DNA of 23,586 nt, taken from the IMG/VR virus record IMGVR_UViG_3300024520_000503, positions 1-23,586 of that record; one strand, written 5' to 3'. The position numbers were made by a program, and so were the translations under genes. Positions 5,546 to 11,803 of this stretch are shown here, piece by piece; position 1 is the stretch's first letter, and each line of letters starts with the position of its first letter. The notes under the pieces were generated by a model, which was not told the DNA's origin, did no database searches, and saw only the letters and a list, made by a program, of their open reading frames with translations. This DNA comes from a virus.

Positions 5546-7303
5546 ATGAATAAACAACTATTTGCATTTGTAGAAGAGACAATCGGTAATTACGAGTCAG
5601 GAAGTATCAGCTTAGTTGAAGGTCTTAACTTCAACATGTTTGACACACTGAAAACAATTGAGTTCTACTCAAACTCTAGGTATCGAGACGGTCAAAGAAA
5701 TGCACGAAACCAAGAGAAACCATTTTATAATATAGTTAATGCTAATGTAGACGTAGCCATCACAGCTACTGACATTGATACGAAAGATATTGTTATCGTT
5801 GGAGACAACGCTGATCAATATGTTAAGGCCATGATACTTACACGGTCTATTTATGAGTGGATGAAAGAAATAAACTATGCACAGTCACTTAACCGACAAG
5901 GAGAGATCCGAGCAAGATACGGAGGTATTCTAGTTAAGAAAGTAGAGCAGGAGAATGATCTGTTCATTGACGTTCCAGAATGGAAGAACCTTATTGTAGA
6001 TCCAGTTGATATTGAAGGAGGTGTTGTTATAGAACGACATTTCATGTCAGCAGCAGATCTCTCAAAGAAATCTGATTCATGGGACAACATCAACGAGGCA
6101 CTAAAGCTTGTAAACACAAGTTCATATAACAAAGGGGATATTCAATCAACACCAGTTGGATTCATCCAAGTACTTGAGGTATCAGGTGAATTACCAGAAA
6201 CAATAATAGATGAAGACGGAGACGAGTTTACATATGTACGACAACAACACTTCATTGCGACAGATGGTAAGAACATGGTTTCAATGTTTGGCGAATTACA
6301 GGACGAAAATCCTTACAAGTTCCTACCTTGGAAAGAAGTCTCAGGACGAGCTCTAGGACAAGGAATTGTAGAGGAGGGATTCCAGTCACAAATCTGGACT
6401 AACGACGCTGTGATAGCAGAACAGGAGGCAATGCAGCTATCTGGAAAGGTTATTCTAAAGACAGATGACGACGCACTGGCCAATAACATCTTTGAAGTTG
6501 ATAACGGACACGTGTTCACTCTTCAGAAAGGAAAAGACGTTTCATCAATGAATCTTCTTCCTTCAGCACTACCACAGTTCCAAAACCTAATAACAAAGTG
6601 GCAAACACAGTTCGATAGAACTACAGCAGTTACAGACTCACTACGAGGAGAAACTCCACCATCAGGACAAGCATTCCGATCTACAGCACTGGTTACACAG
6701 CAAGCATCTTCACAGTTTGATTACCGAAGAGAAGAGATGGGAATCCTACAGAAACAGATCTTCACTGACTGGGTTATACCTTTCTTGATAAGCAAGAGAC
6801 TAAGCAAGGCTTCAGTACTTACAGCACAGTTGTCTAGCAAGGAACTAGACCTAGTGGATGAATCAATACGAACAAGAGAAACAAACCAGATTCAGTTAGA
6901 AAGAGTCCTAGCAGGAGATTCACTGCTAGATGTAGAGGGAGTAGAGACATTAAACACAGAGATTGACCAGGAGTTGGCTAAACGAGACAGTGTCAGAACA
7001 GTGGGTATTCCAAAAGACTACTTTAAAGACTTTGAGTTCCAAGTAACCGTAAGGACAACAGGAGAGCAAGGAAACAAAGCAGCACGATTGGAGTCACTTT
7101 CAAACATACTACAGACAGCAGCAGCAAACCCAGCAGTACTACAAGACCCAGTATTATCAGAAGTATTCGGAGAGATACTAGAACTATCAGGACTCGGAGG
7201 GTTCAGAGCATCTCAAGGTTCATCAGCAGAAGGACAGTCAACACCAGCACCAGTTAAAGAAGAAACTAGCCTTAATCTTCCTCAACCAGAGGCACAAGCA
7301 TAA
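5546..7303 (+). CDS. Portal protein
   Basis: The 585-aa product directly follows the large terminase and precedes the scaffold and capsid genes, the standard portal position. Its length suits podovirus-like portals. The N-terminal part contains an F-Y-S-N-S-R-Y segment and a basic N-A-R-N-Q-E-K-P stretch followed by N-I-V-N-A-N-V-D-V-A, typical of portal proteins. The middle (about residues 350-440) has the long helical region with Thr/Ala/Gln-rich T-A-L-V-T-Q-Q-A-S-S-Q-F-D-Y-R-R, and the C-terminus is Pro/Gln-rich and disordered. As a dodecameric ring it would form the DNA channel and docking site for terminase and tail. It starts 23 nt after the promoter -10 and overlaps the next gene in TAATG. 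Confidence 0.88.
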   Translation: MNKQLFAFVEETIGNYESGSISLVEGLNFNMFDTLKTIEFYSNSRYRDGQRNARNQEKPFYNIVNANVDVAITATDIDTKDIVIVGDNADQYVKAMILTRSIYEWMKEINYAQSLNRQGEIRARYGGILVKKVEQENDLFIDVPEWKNLIVDPVDIEGGVVIERHFMSAADLSKKSDSWDNINEALKLVNTSSYNKGDIQSTPVGFIQVLEVSGELPETIIDEDGDEFTYVRQQHFIATDGKNMVSMFGELQDENPYKFLPWKEVSGRALGQGIVEEGFQSQIWTNDAVIAEQEAMQLSGKVILKTDDDALANNIFEVDNGHVFTLQKGKDVSSMNLLPSALPQFQNLITKWQTQFDRTTAVTDSLRGETPPSGQAFRSTALVTQQASSQFDYRREEMGILQKQIFTDWVIPFLISKRLSKASVLTAQLSSKELDLVDESIRTRETNQIQLERVLAGDSLLDVEGVETLNTEIDQELAKRDSVRTVGIPKDYFKDFEFQVTVRTTGEQGNKAARLESLSNILQTAAANPAVLQDPVLSEVFGEILELSGLGGFRASQGSSAEGQSTPAPVKEETSLNLPQPEAQA

Positions 7304-7527
7304 TGATAAAAGATAAACTAAAAGAGCTTTTTTTAGACAAAGCGATGCTCACCGAGGTAAAAGATGGTCTTATCGCACACTTGCAACGAGCAGCTCTAGA
7401 AGACGTCTTTGGAGGAACAGAGGTAGTAGGGTACAAACAAGCAGGAGAGGCCTTAGAAGACTTCTTTAAAGGACTAGAGAGCAAGTATTCAGAGAAGAGA
7501 GCGAGTTCAGGGAATAGTTCAGTATAA
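7303..7527 (+). CDS. Small hypothetical protein after portal (74 aa)
   Basis: A helical protein starting in a TAATG overlap with the portal stop, so probably co-translated. It contains alternating hydrophobic/charged residues (L-K-E-L-F-L-D-K-A-M-L-T-E-V-K-D-G-L) and a Gly-rich turn (F-G-G-T-E-V-V-G-Y-K-Q-A-G), with a disordered Ser/Asn-rich C-terminus. Placement between portal and scaffold suggests a head-assembly accessory, but I do not recognise the family. Confidence 0.65.
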   Translation: MIKDKLKELFLDKAMLTEVKDGLIAHLQRAALEDVFGGTEVVGYKQAGEALEDFFKGLESKYSEKRASSGNSSV

Positions 7528-7533
7528 AAACAG

Positions 7534-7593
7534 TGAGGGCATTAGGATATGGCCACCTCAATTAAAAAGCTAATCCACGGGAGATAACCCTCA
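7534..7593 (+). ncRNA. Predicted H-type pseudoknot with alternative fold, scaffold leader
   Basis: The 90-nt gap before the scaffold gene can fold as an H-type pseudoknot. Stem 1 is TGAGG (7534-7538) with CCTCA (7556-7560). Stem 2 is ATTAG (7541-7545) with CTAAT (7570-7574). An A-rich third loop (7561-7569) crosses stem 1. The same TGAGG(G) can instead pair with CCCTCA (7588-7593), producing a nested fold around the unchanged stem 2. The geometry (5-bp stems, 2-nt first loop, A-rich third loop) recalls the preQ1-I riboswitch, though its conserved GGUUC is absent. A TATAAA at 7523-7528 could start a transcript right at this element. Identified by eye, without energy calculation. Confidence 0.45.
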
Positions 7594-7617
7594 AAATCAA
7601 TTAACATACATAGTAAT

Positions 7618-8136
7618 ATGGATGAAAACATCGAGTTGCAGGACTCTCAAACACCTGTAGAGGTAGAGGAAGTTGTTGAAGCGGATGCATCTGCTGACAC
7701 AGAAGAATCTACACAGGAGGTAGACGTTGAAGGTCTACAAAAACAGAATGCTAAGCTTTATGCTCGCATGAAAAGAGCTGAGGAGGCTCTCAAAGCCACT
7801 CCTCAGGCCCCTCAGCCTCAAAAAGAGACAGTTATTAACAACACCCCAAATCAATCCGAAGACGCTGTTGACGCCAAAATTCTGGAGTCTCAAGGTTTCT
7901 CTGATGAGGAGATAGACAGGGCGAGGAAGGTTGCTAAGGTTGAAGACGTAAGTCTCATCAAAGCAACTAGAGACGAAATGTTCACTTCTTGGAAGGCATC
8001 CCAAGACGCAAAGAAGAAGGCTGAAAAGGCTCAGCTTAGGGGTTCAAAGGGTTCAGGCTTAAACAAGCCTCAGAAGACTACGAATCTTTCTAAAGAAGAG
8101 CACAAGGCTCTTTGGAACGAAAAGATGGGGAGATAG
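7618..8136 (+). CDS. Capsid scaffolding protein (probable)
   Basis: The 172-aa protein lies between portal and capsid genes. It has the composition of a scaffold: an acidic disordered N-terminus (E-V-E-E-V-V-E-A-D-A), a coiled-coil-prone middle (L-Q-K-Q-N-A-K-L-Y-A-R-M-K-R-A-E-E-A-L), a Pro/Gln linker, and a basic C-terminal helix (L-S-K-E-E-H-K-A-L-W-N-E-K) of the type that contacts the coat protein. Such proteins shape the procapsid and are expelled before DNA entry. The start is at a T-A-A-T-A-T-G context, 24 nt after the structured leader. Its stop lies within a hairpin that precedes the capsid gene. Sequence similarity among scaffolds is low, so the call rests on position and composition. 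Confidence 0.72.
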   Translation: MDENIELQDSQTPVEVEEVVEADASADTEESTQEVDVEGLQKQNAKLYARMKRAEEALKATPQAPQPQKETVINNTPNQSEDAVDAKILESQGFSDEEIDRARKVAKVEDVSLIKATRDEMFTSWKASQDAKKKAEKAQLRGSKGSGLNKPQKTTNLSKEEHKALWNEKMGR

Positions 8137-8170
8137 TCTCACACTATTTATTAGTAGTTAAAGTGGGACT
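8135..8170 (+). promoter_or_regulatory. Hairpin in the capsid-gene leader
   Basis: AGTCTCAC (8135-8142) can pair with GTGGGACT (8163-8170), an 8-bp stem with one G-U pair and a 20-nt AT-rich loop. It begins within the scaffold stop codon and ends 19 nt before the capsid ATG. No T-run follows, so it is less likely a terminator than an mRNA processing, stability or translation element that could let the capsid be made in excess of the scaffold. Predicted by eye only. Confidence 0.4.
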
Positions 8171-8189
8171 GTCATAAACATTCATAATC

Positions 8190-9095
8190 ATGGCATATCC
8201 AACAGATACGTTCACAGCTGCTGACTTAGCAGTGCTTATCCCAGAAGTATGGGGAGAAAAGATTAATGACTTCTACAAAGATGCAGGAGTTATCGCACCT
8301 TTCTTCACAGACCGAAGTGATGAAGTAGTTATGGGAGGTGATGTTCTACACACACCAAACCTAACAGAGATGAGTGCAAACGCTAAAGCTAACGCAACAG
8401 CAGTTACACTTAACTCACCAACAGAGACAAAAGTTGATCTAACAATCGACCAGTGGTACGAAGTTTCATTTGCAATCGAAGATAAAGAGGCAGCTCAGGT
8501 AAAACGAAGCTACTCTCTACAAGAGCGATACGCAAAGAACGCAGGTTACACAATCGCACAGCAACTAGAAACAGCTATCGCAGCACTATTCACAGGATTC
8601 TCAGCATCAGCTGGAACTACTGCAACAGACGTTGACGATGACGAAATTCGAGAAGCTATTGCAACACTTGCAGCAGCAGATATTCCAGGACTTAATGCTG
8701 GAACAAACGAAGTAGCATTCATCATGCACCCAAACACTATCTGGAACCAGGTACAGGGAATTGATAAATTCGCTCTTCTACAGAACACTAATGGTTCAGA
8801 TCCAGTATTGAAAGGACACGTAGGATCACTTTACGGAATTCCCGTATTGTCATCTACAAACGTTCCTATTTCTACAGACCGAATCAACGTTCTAGCTCAC
8901 ACTGACGCAATTCACTGGGCAACATCACCCCTTGGAGCAGGAGGTTCAAAGGGAGCAATGGTTGGATCAGGAGGAGTCCGAGTTCAGTCAAACTACATTC
9001 CAGAGCAACTCGCAACACTTACAACTGCAGACATTCTGTACGGAGTAATTGAAAACCGAGACGCAGCTGGAGTTCAATTGATCGGAAACGTTTAA
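8190..9095 (+). CDS. Major capsid protein
   Basis: The 301-aa product follows the scaffold and has features of HK97-fold coat proteins of podovirus-like phages. The N-terminus has the P-E-V-W-G-E-K-I-N-D-F-Y segment seen in many such proteins, followed by the G-G-D-V-L-H-T-P beta element, a long helix (S-L-Q-E-R-Y-A-K-N-A-G-Y-T-I-A-Q-Q-L-E-T), and a domain with W-N-Q-V-Q-G-I-D-K-F and the G-S-L-Y-G-I-P-V-L-S-S turn typical of the A-domain. No N-terminal delta-domain extension is evident, in agreement with a separate scaffold. Codon choice is uniform and Ala/Thr rich, as in a highly expressed late gene. It is flanked on both sides by predicted RNA hairpins. Confidence 0.9.
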   Translation: MAYPTDTFTAADLAVLIPEVWGEKINDFYKDAGVIAPFFTDRSDEVVMGGDVLHTPNLTEMSANAKANATAVTLNSPTETKVDLTIDQWYEVSFAIEDKEAAQVKRSYSLQERYAKNAGYTIAQQLETAIAALFTGFSASAGTTATDVDDDEIREAIATLAAADIPGLNAGTNEVAFIMHPNTIWNQVQGIDKFALLQNTNGSDPVLKGHVGSLYGIPVLSSTNVPISTDRINVLAHTDAIHWATSPLGAGGSKGAMVGSGGVRVQSNYIPEQLATLTTADILYGVIENRDAAGVQLIGNV

Positions 9096-9146
9096 TCGTT
9101 ACTCTTGGGGCTTTACGCCAAAACGATAGCCCCAAGATGTTTTGGC
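9095..9146 (+). promoter_or_regulatory. Two mutually exclusive hairpins after the capsid gene
   Basis: Right after the capsid stop, TCTTGGGGCT (9103-9112) pairs perfectly with AGCCCCAAGA (9128-9137), a 10-bp stem followed by GTTTT, like a weak intrinsic terminator. Its loop contains GCCAAAAC (9117-9124), which is perfectly complementary to GTTTTGGC (9139-9146), and AACGAT (9122-9127), which is complementary to ATCGTT (9095-9100). A one-nucleotide linker cannot span the 10-bp stem, so the alternatives exclude each other, as in terminator/antiterminator pairs. It could trim capsid-to-downstream expression. Confidence 0.5.
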
Positions 9147-9175
9147 AGCGATGACTACTAATAAATAAAACTATT

Positions 9176-9328
9176 ATGGGTAAAGTAACAGTAAGTGCAG
9201 GGTTACAGAGGCATAGAGTGAGGATGGATAAAAATGGAGTTACAAAGGAAGTGCCAACACTGGCAAATAAACTAAAGGACAGCGATAAGCTTCCTAAATT
9301 TGCAGCTAAATTAAGAACACTAAAATAA
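9176..9328 (+). CDS. Small basic hypothetical protein after capsid (50 aa)
   Basis: A short Lys/Arg-rich protein starting 30 nt after the hairpin element and ending in the TAATATG junction with the next gene. The sequence (G-K-V-T-V-S-A-G-L-Q-R-H-R-V-R-M-D-K-N-G-V) looks like a beta hairpin followed by a basic helix. No family is recognised. Its position suggests a head-completion or capsid-associated role, which remains inference. Confidence 0.55.
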   Translation: MGKVTVSAGLQRHRVRMDKNGVTKEVPTLANKLKDSDKLPKFAAKLRTLK

Positions 9329-9329
9329 T

Positions 9330-9692
9330 ATGACAAGAACTTACACATTCAAAAATGACGAGATCGTTTCCCTTATGGGAGAAAAAGACACTCTTATGGA
9401 GTATTTCAAGAAGCAGACAGCAAAGATAGAGAAGCTTCAGAAGGAACTTGGAGACAAGTCACAAGAGCTCCAAGTTCTAAAGGACAAAATGCGGCCGATA
9501 GTAGATGAATATGTCCTAGACCAACTTGATGAGTTTGAGCTAGTAACAAAGCTTGATGTAAAGGACGGAGAGATCGTGGTGGAAATTGTAGACGAGATTG
9601 AAAGCTTTAAAGAGGCTGTACAGAAAAGGAAACTAAAGGAGATTGAAGATAAAGAGAATGAAGGAAAAGAAGTTGAGGAAGAGGAAGAATAA
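9330..9692 (+). CDS. Coiled-coil hypothetical protein with acidic tail (120 aa)
   Basis: The product is helical, with heptad-like hydrophobic spacing from about residue 15 to 55 (L-M-E-Y-F-K-K-Q-T-A-K-I-E-K-L-Q-K-E-L). A predicted beta/alpha segment follows (D-E-F-E-L-V-T-K-L-D-V-K-D-G-E-I-V-V-E-I-V), and the C-terminus is a Glu/Lys-rich tail. It is the last gene of the head module and is followed by a strongly structured intergenic region. The last 35 nt overlap a second small open frame (9658-9783). No function is assigned; a head-assembly accessory is plausible. Confidence 0.65.
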   Translation: MTRTYTFKNDEIVSLMGEKDTLMEYFKKQTAKIEKLQKELGDKSQELQVLKDKMRPIVDEYVLDQLDEFELVTKLDVKDGEIVVEIVDEIESFKEAVQKRKLKEIEDKENEGKEVEEEEE

Positions 9693-9698
9693 AATACT

Positions 9699-9767
9699 CC
9701 CTGTCCTTGGCAGGGTATATGGGGGATTCAAATTAAATAATGCCGCACCCTTTGAACCCCTCATATA
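9699..9767 (+). terminator. Tandem hairpins at the end of the head module
   Basis: The first hairpin pairs CCCTGTC (9699-9705) with GGCAGGG (9709-9715), 7 bp with one G-U and a triloop. It abuts a second, larger one: 9716-9732 against 9751-9767, 17 positions with a single mismatch and one G-U pair and an 18-nt loop. Only a short CTTT follows, so it is not a textbook intrinsic terminator, but place and stability fit transcription termination or mRNA 3'-end protection before the next promoter. The loop of the second hairpin is complementary to the following leader (see findings). Confidence 0.5.
9726..9744 (+). repeat. 19-nt exact repeat, copy 1 (intergenic hairpin)
   Basis: ATTCAAATTAAATAATGCC occurs here and again at 23516-23534 within the peptidase gene. 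Here it forms the 5' arm and loop of the large hairpin. Confidence 0.85.
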
Positions 9768-9786
9768 CTTTGCTCGGGAATAGTAG

Positions 9787-9810
9787 TATAATTATAAGAA
9801 AGGTGCGGCC
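9787..9810 (+). promoter_or_regulatory. Late promoter and GCGG leader, connector module
   Basis: TATAAT (9787-9792) in the shared GTATAATTA 9-mer, then GGTGCGGC (9802-9809) with GCGG starting 16 nt before the ATG at 9821. No good -35 is visible at normal spacing (a TTTGCT at 9769 is too close). The start of transcription is expected around 9799, so the leader would begin just ahead of the GCGG motif. It follows directly on the hairpins that end the previous unit. Confidence 0.65.
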
Positions 9811-9820
9811 ATAAGAACAC

Positions 9821-10519
9821 ATGGTATTTAGCGATTCAACTGACAAACAAGGTATTGTAGAAGAAGTAAGGTTCCTAACAGGGACTAATTCTAGTACTTA
9901 CCCTATTGCACAACTAACTAGGAACGTAAACAGAGCTCTCGATAAAGTAACATCCACTATAATAAGTGCTGATGGACGATGGCAGTGGGATGATAGCAAC
10001 GAAACAGATTACCCTATTGCGACATCTGACTTGGTTTCAGGTCAAAAGGAGTATGTTCTATCCAACAACTTCCTTACTATTTATAGGGTGGAGTGGAAAG
10101 ACAGTAATGGAAACTGGGTTTTAGGCGTGCCTATAGACCAAAGAGATATTAAAGAAGCCATTGATGAGTTCCAGAAGACAGACTCAACACCGCTGTATTA
10201 CGACAAGATTAACGACTCATTGTTCTTATTCCCTAAACCAAACTACAACTCAACAGACGGGCTGAAAGTGTACTACCAGAGAAACACAACCTACTTCACA
10301 GCCTCAGATACAGTAAAAGAGCCTGGATTCGGTAGGCAGTTCCACAGACTGCTATCACTTTACGCAGCTAAGGATTACGCAGTTGCACGGAAGCAAGAGA
10401 TGGTTACACCCTTTACTAATGAGATCCAGAAACTGGAGGATGAGTTAGAAAGGTTCTACGGAGCACGGTCAGAAGACGAGCCAAGAGTTATTAAAAGCGT
10501 TTATAAAACATCAAGATAA
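9821..10519 (+). CDS. Head-tail connector / adaptor protein (probable)
   Basis: A 232-aa protein in the position of the ring that joins the portal to the short tail (P22 gp4-like or tail-tubular-A-like adaptors). The layout fits: an N-terminal helical part with V-N-R-A-L-D-K-V (about residues 33-42), a W-Q-W-D-D-S-N-E-T-D-Y-P-I-A motif (53-66), G-Q-K-E-Y-V-L beta strands, a second beta-rich segment ending in L-F-L-F-P-K-P, and a long C-terminal helix containing a predicted coiled coil (residues 180-220). The W-D-x-x-N-x-T-D-x-P motif is common in such podovirus connector proteins. It heads its own transcription unit. The call is by position and pattern; no alignment was run. Confidence 0.65.
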   Translation: MVFSDSTDKQGIVEEVRFLTGTNSSTYPIAQLTRNVNRALDKVTSTIISADGRWQWDDSNETDYPIATSDLVSGQKEYVLSNNFLTIYRVEWKDSNGNWVLGVPIDQRDIKEAIDEFQKTDSTPLYYDKINDSLFLFPKPNYNSTDGLKVYYQRNTTYFTASDTVKEPGFGRQFHRLLSLYAAKDYAVARKQEMVTPFTNEIQKLEDELERFYGARSEDEPRVIKSVYKTSR

Positions 10520-10983
10520 TGAAAAATAATTTAAGCATAAAAGGTAGAATCAAGTTGGTTCACCGAGACAACGAGGGTAACATTAAGTCAGTTACGGAGA
10601 AGAGTAACATAATTACAAATGCAGGAATTGCAGAGGTTGCTGGGCTTATGGGGAATACGGGTTCTCCAACAGCATTTACATATCTAGCAGTTGGAACATC
10701 AGCAACAGCGGTGGCAGCAACAGACACTACTCTGGGGGCTGAAATAACATCAGGAGGACTAGAAAGGGCCTCAGCTACAGTATCTAGGGTTACCACAACA
10801 GTAACAAACGACACACTACAGTTCGAAAAAACATGGACAGCAACAGCAACTCTAGCAGTGGAAGAATGTGGAGTGTTCAATGATGCTTCAACAGGGGACA
10901 TGTTGGGTCACGCATTAACAACAACAAAGTCGCTAGTATCAGGAGATACGTTAGCGCTAACTTATAAGGTTCAAGTATCATAA
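10519..10983 (+). CDS. Beta-rich minor structural protein (154 aa)
   Basis: Begins in a TAATG overlap with the connector gene. After a short basic start, the protein is Thr/Ala/Ser rich with repeated beta-strand patterns. The segment Y-L-A-V-G-T-S-A-T-A-V-A-A-T-D-T-T-L-G (around residues 54-73) is a widely seen phage pattern in virion decoration and fibre-base proteins. The C-terminal half continues as a beta sandwich ending in L-T-Y-K-V-Q-V. It probably sits on the neck or tail, or forms part of the fibre base. No catalytic motif is seen. Confidence 0.6.
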   Translation: MKNNLSIKGRIKLVHRDNEGNIKSVTEKSNIITNAGIAEVAGLMGNTGSPTAFTYLAVGTSATAVAATDTTLGAEITSGGLERASATVSRVTTTVTNDTLQFEKTWTATATLAVEECGVFNDASTGDMLGHALTTTKSLVSGDTLALTYKVQVS

Positions 10984-10986
10984 TCT

Positions 10987-11802
10987 ATGGCAATAGCTTT
11001 TGTAGAAAGTACATCACACACAGCTACAACAGGGAGCGTCATCTCGTTTAGCCACACAGTAACAGCTGGATCAAACAATGTTTTGATCTTGGCTGTTATG
11101 TGGTCTAGTGACTCTACTTCGGTGACAGGGGTTACTTATAACAGTGTTTCAATGACATCTTCAGTAGATTCAGGGTCAGGTGCTGGGTCGACACGATCAC
11201 AGTTATTTTATCTAGGTAATCCTTCGACAGGTTCAAATACGGTTGAGGTGACATTTTCAGGTACTCCAATAAGAGAAGCTTTTGTTGCTTCTACGTTTTC
11301 AGGAGTTGACCAAGCCTCTACAATAGGTGGAACAGATTCAGACATCTCCACTAACACACCTTCAAGTATAGATGTTCCTGTGGCAGGTAGCGCAGGAATG
11401 GTTGTTGATGCTTTTGCAGCCGAGAGTACCTGTACGTGGGCGGAGGCAGGAGCGCAGACACTAATGGATGGGGGACAGTTTGAGTCGGCTTTGAATTGGG
11501 GTTCAAGTTACAGAACCCACTCTGGTTCAACAACAAATATGGGGTGGACAAGAACTGGGGCTTGTGGAGCACCAGTAGCAACACCAGCTGGGATATCACT
11601 CACTCAATTTGTTTCAACAGCCCATACATCAACAGTAACTGATTCTATATCTACTTCAGAAACAACAGTTGCACAGTTGGATTTATCTGTTGCAATAACA
11701 GAAACTCTAACAATGATAGAGACTATAGTCACCGATGAGGAGATCCTTTGGACAAACCAAACAAAACCATCTACAAGCTGGACTAATCAATCAAAATTCT
11801 AA
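10987..11802 (+). CDS. Beta-sandwich structural protein, possible adhesin (271 aa)
   Basis: Ser/Thr/Gly-rich throughout, with alternating strands. Residues 1-185 read as a jelly-roll or Ig-like domain (S-V-I-S-F-S-H-T-V, N-V-L-I-L-A-V-M-W, V-T-G-V-T-Y-N-S-V-S-M), similar in style to surface adhesins and phage appendage domains. A Thr/Ser-rich linker follows (residues 205-250). The tail contains two copies of a short W-T-N-Q-(T/S)-K motif, which appear to be a repeated C-terminal signature. There is no signal peptide, consistent with assembly into the virion. It lies three bases after the previous gene and may be an appendage or decoration protein; the precise role is unknown. Confidence 0.55.
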   Translation: MAIAFVESTSHTATTGSVISFSHTVTAGSNNVLILAVMWSSDSTSVTGVTYNSVSMTSSVDSGSGAGSTRSQLFYLGNPSTGSNTVEVTFSGTPIREAFVASTFSGVDQASTIGGTDSDISTNTPSSIDVPVAGSAGMVVDAFAAESTCTWAEAGAQTLMDGGQFESALNWGSSYRTHSGSTTNMGWTRTGACGAPVATPAGISLTQFVSTAHTSTVTDSISTSETTVAQLDLSVAITETLTMIETIVTDEEILWTNQTKPSTSWTNQSKF

Positions 11803-11803
11803 T

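Noticed and set aside
9103-9146. Classical H-type pseudoknot after the capsid gene
   Set aside because: Only about one nucleotide would have to span a 10-bp stem, which is sterically impossible; retained as mutually exclusive hairpins instead.
9740-9814. 24-codon frame beginning in the large hairpin loop
   Set aside because: Crosses the promoter and ends in the leader of the connector gene; no protein-like features.
11735-11803. Upstream start for the 479-aa tail protein
   Set aside because: Would overlap the previous gene by 68 nt and encode a protein-unlike leader; the TAATATG junction supports 11804.
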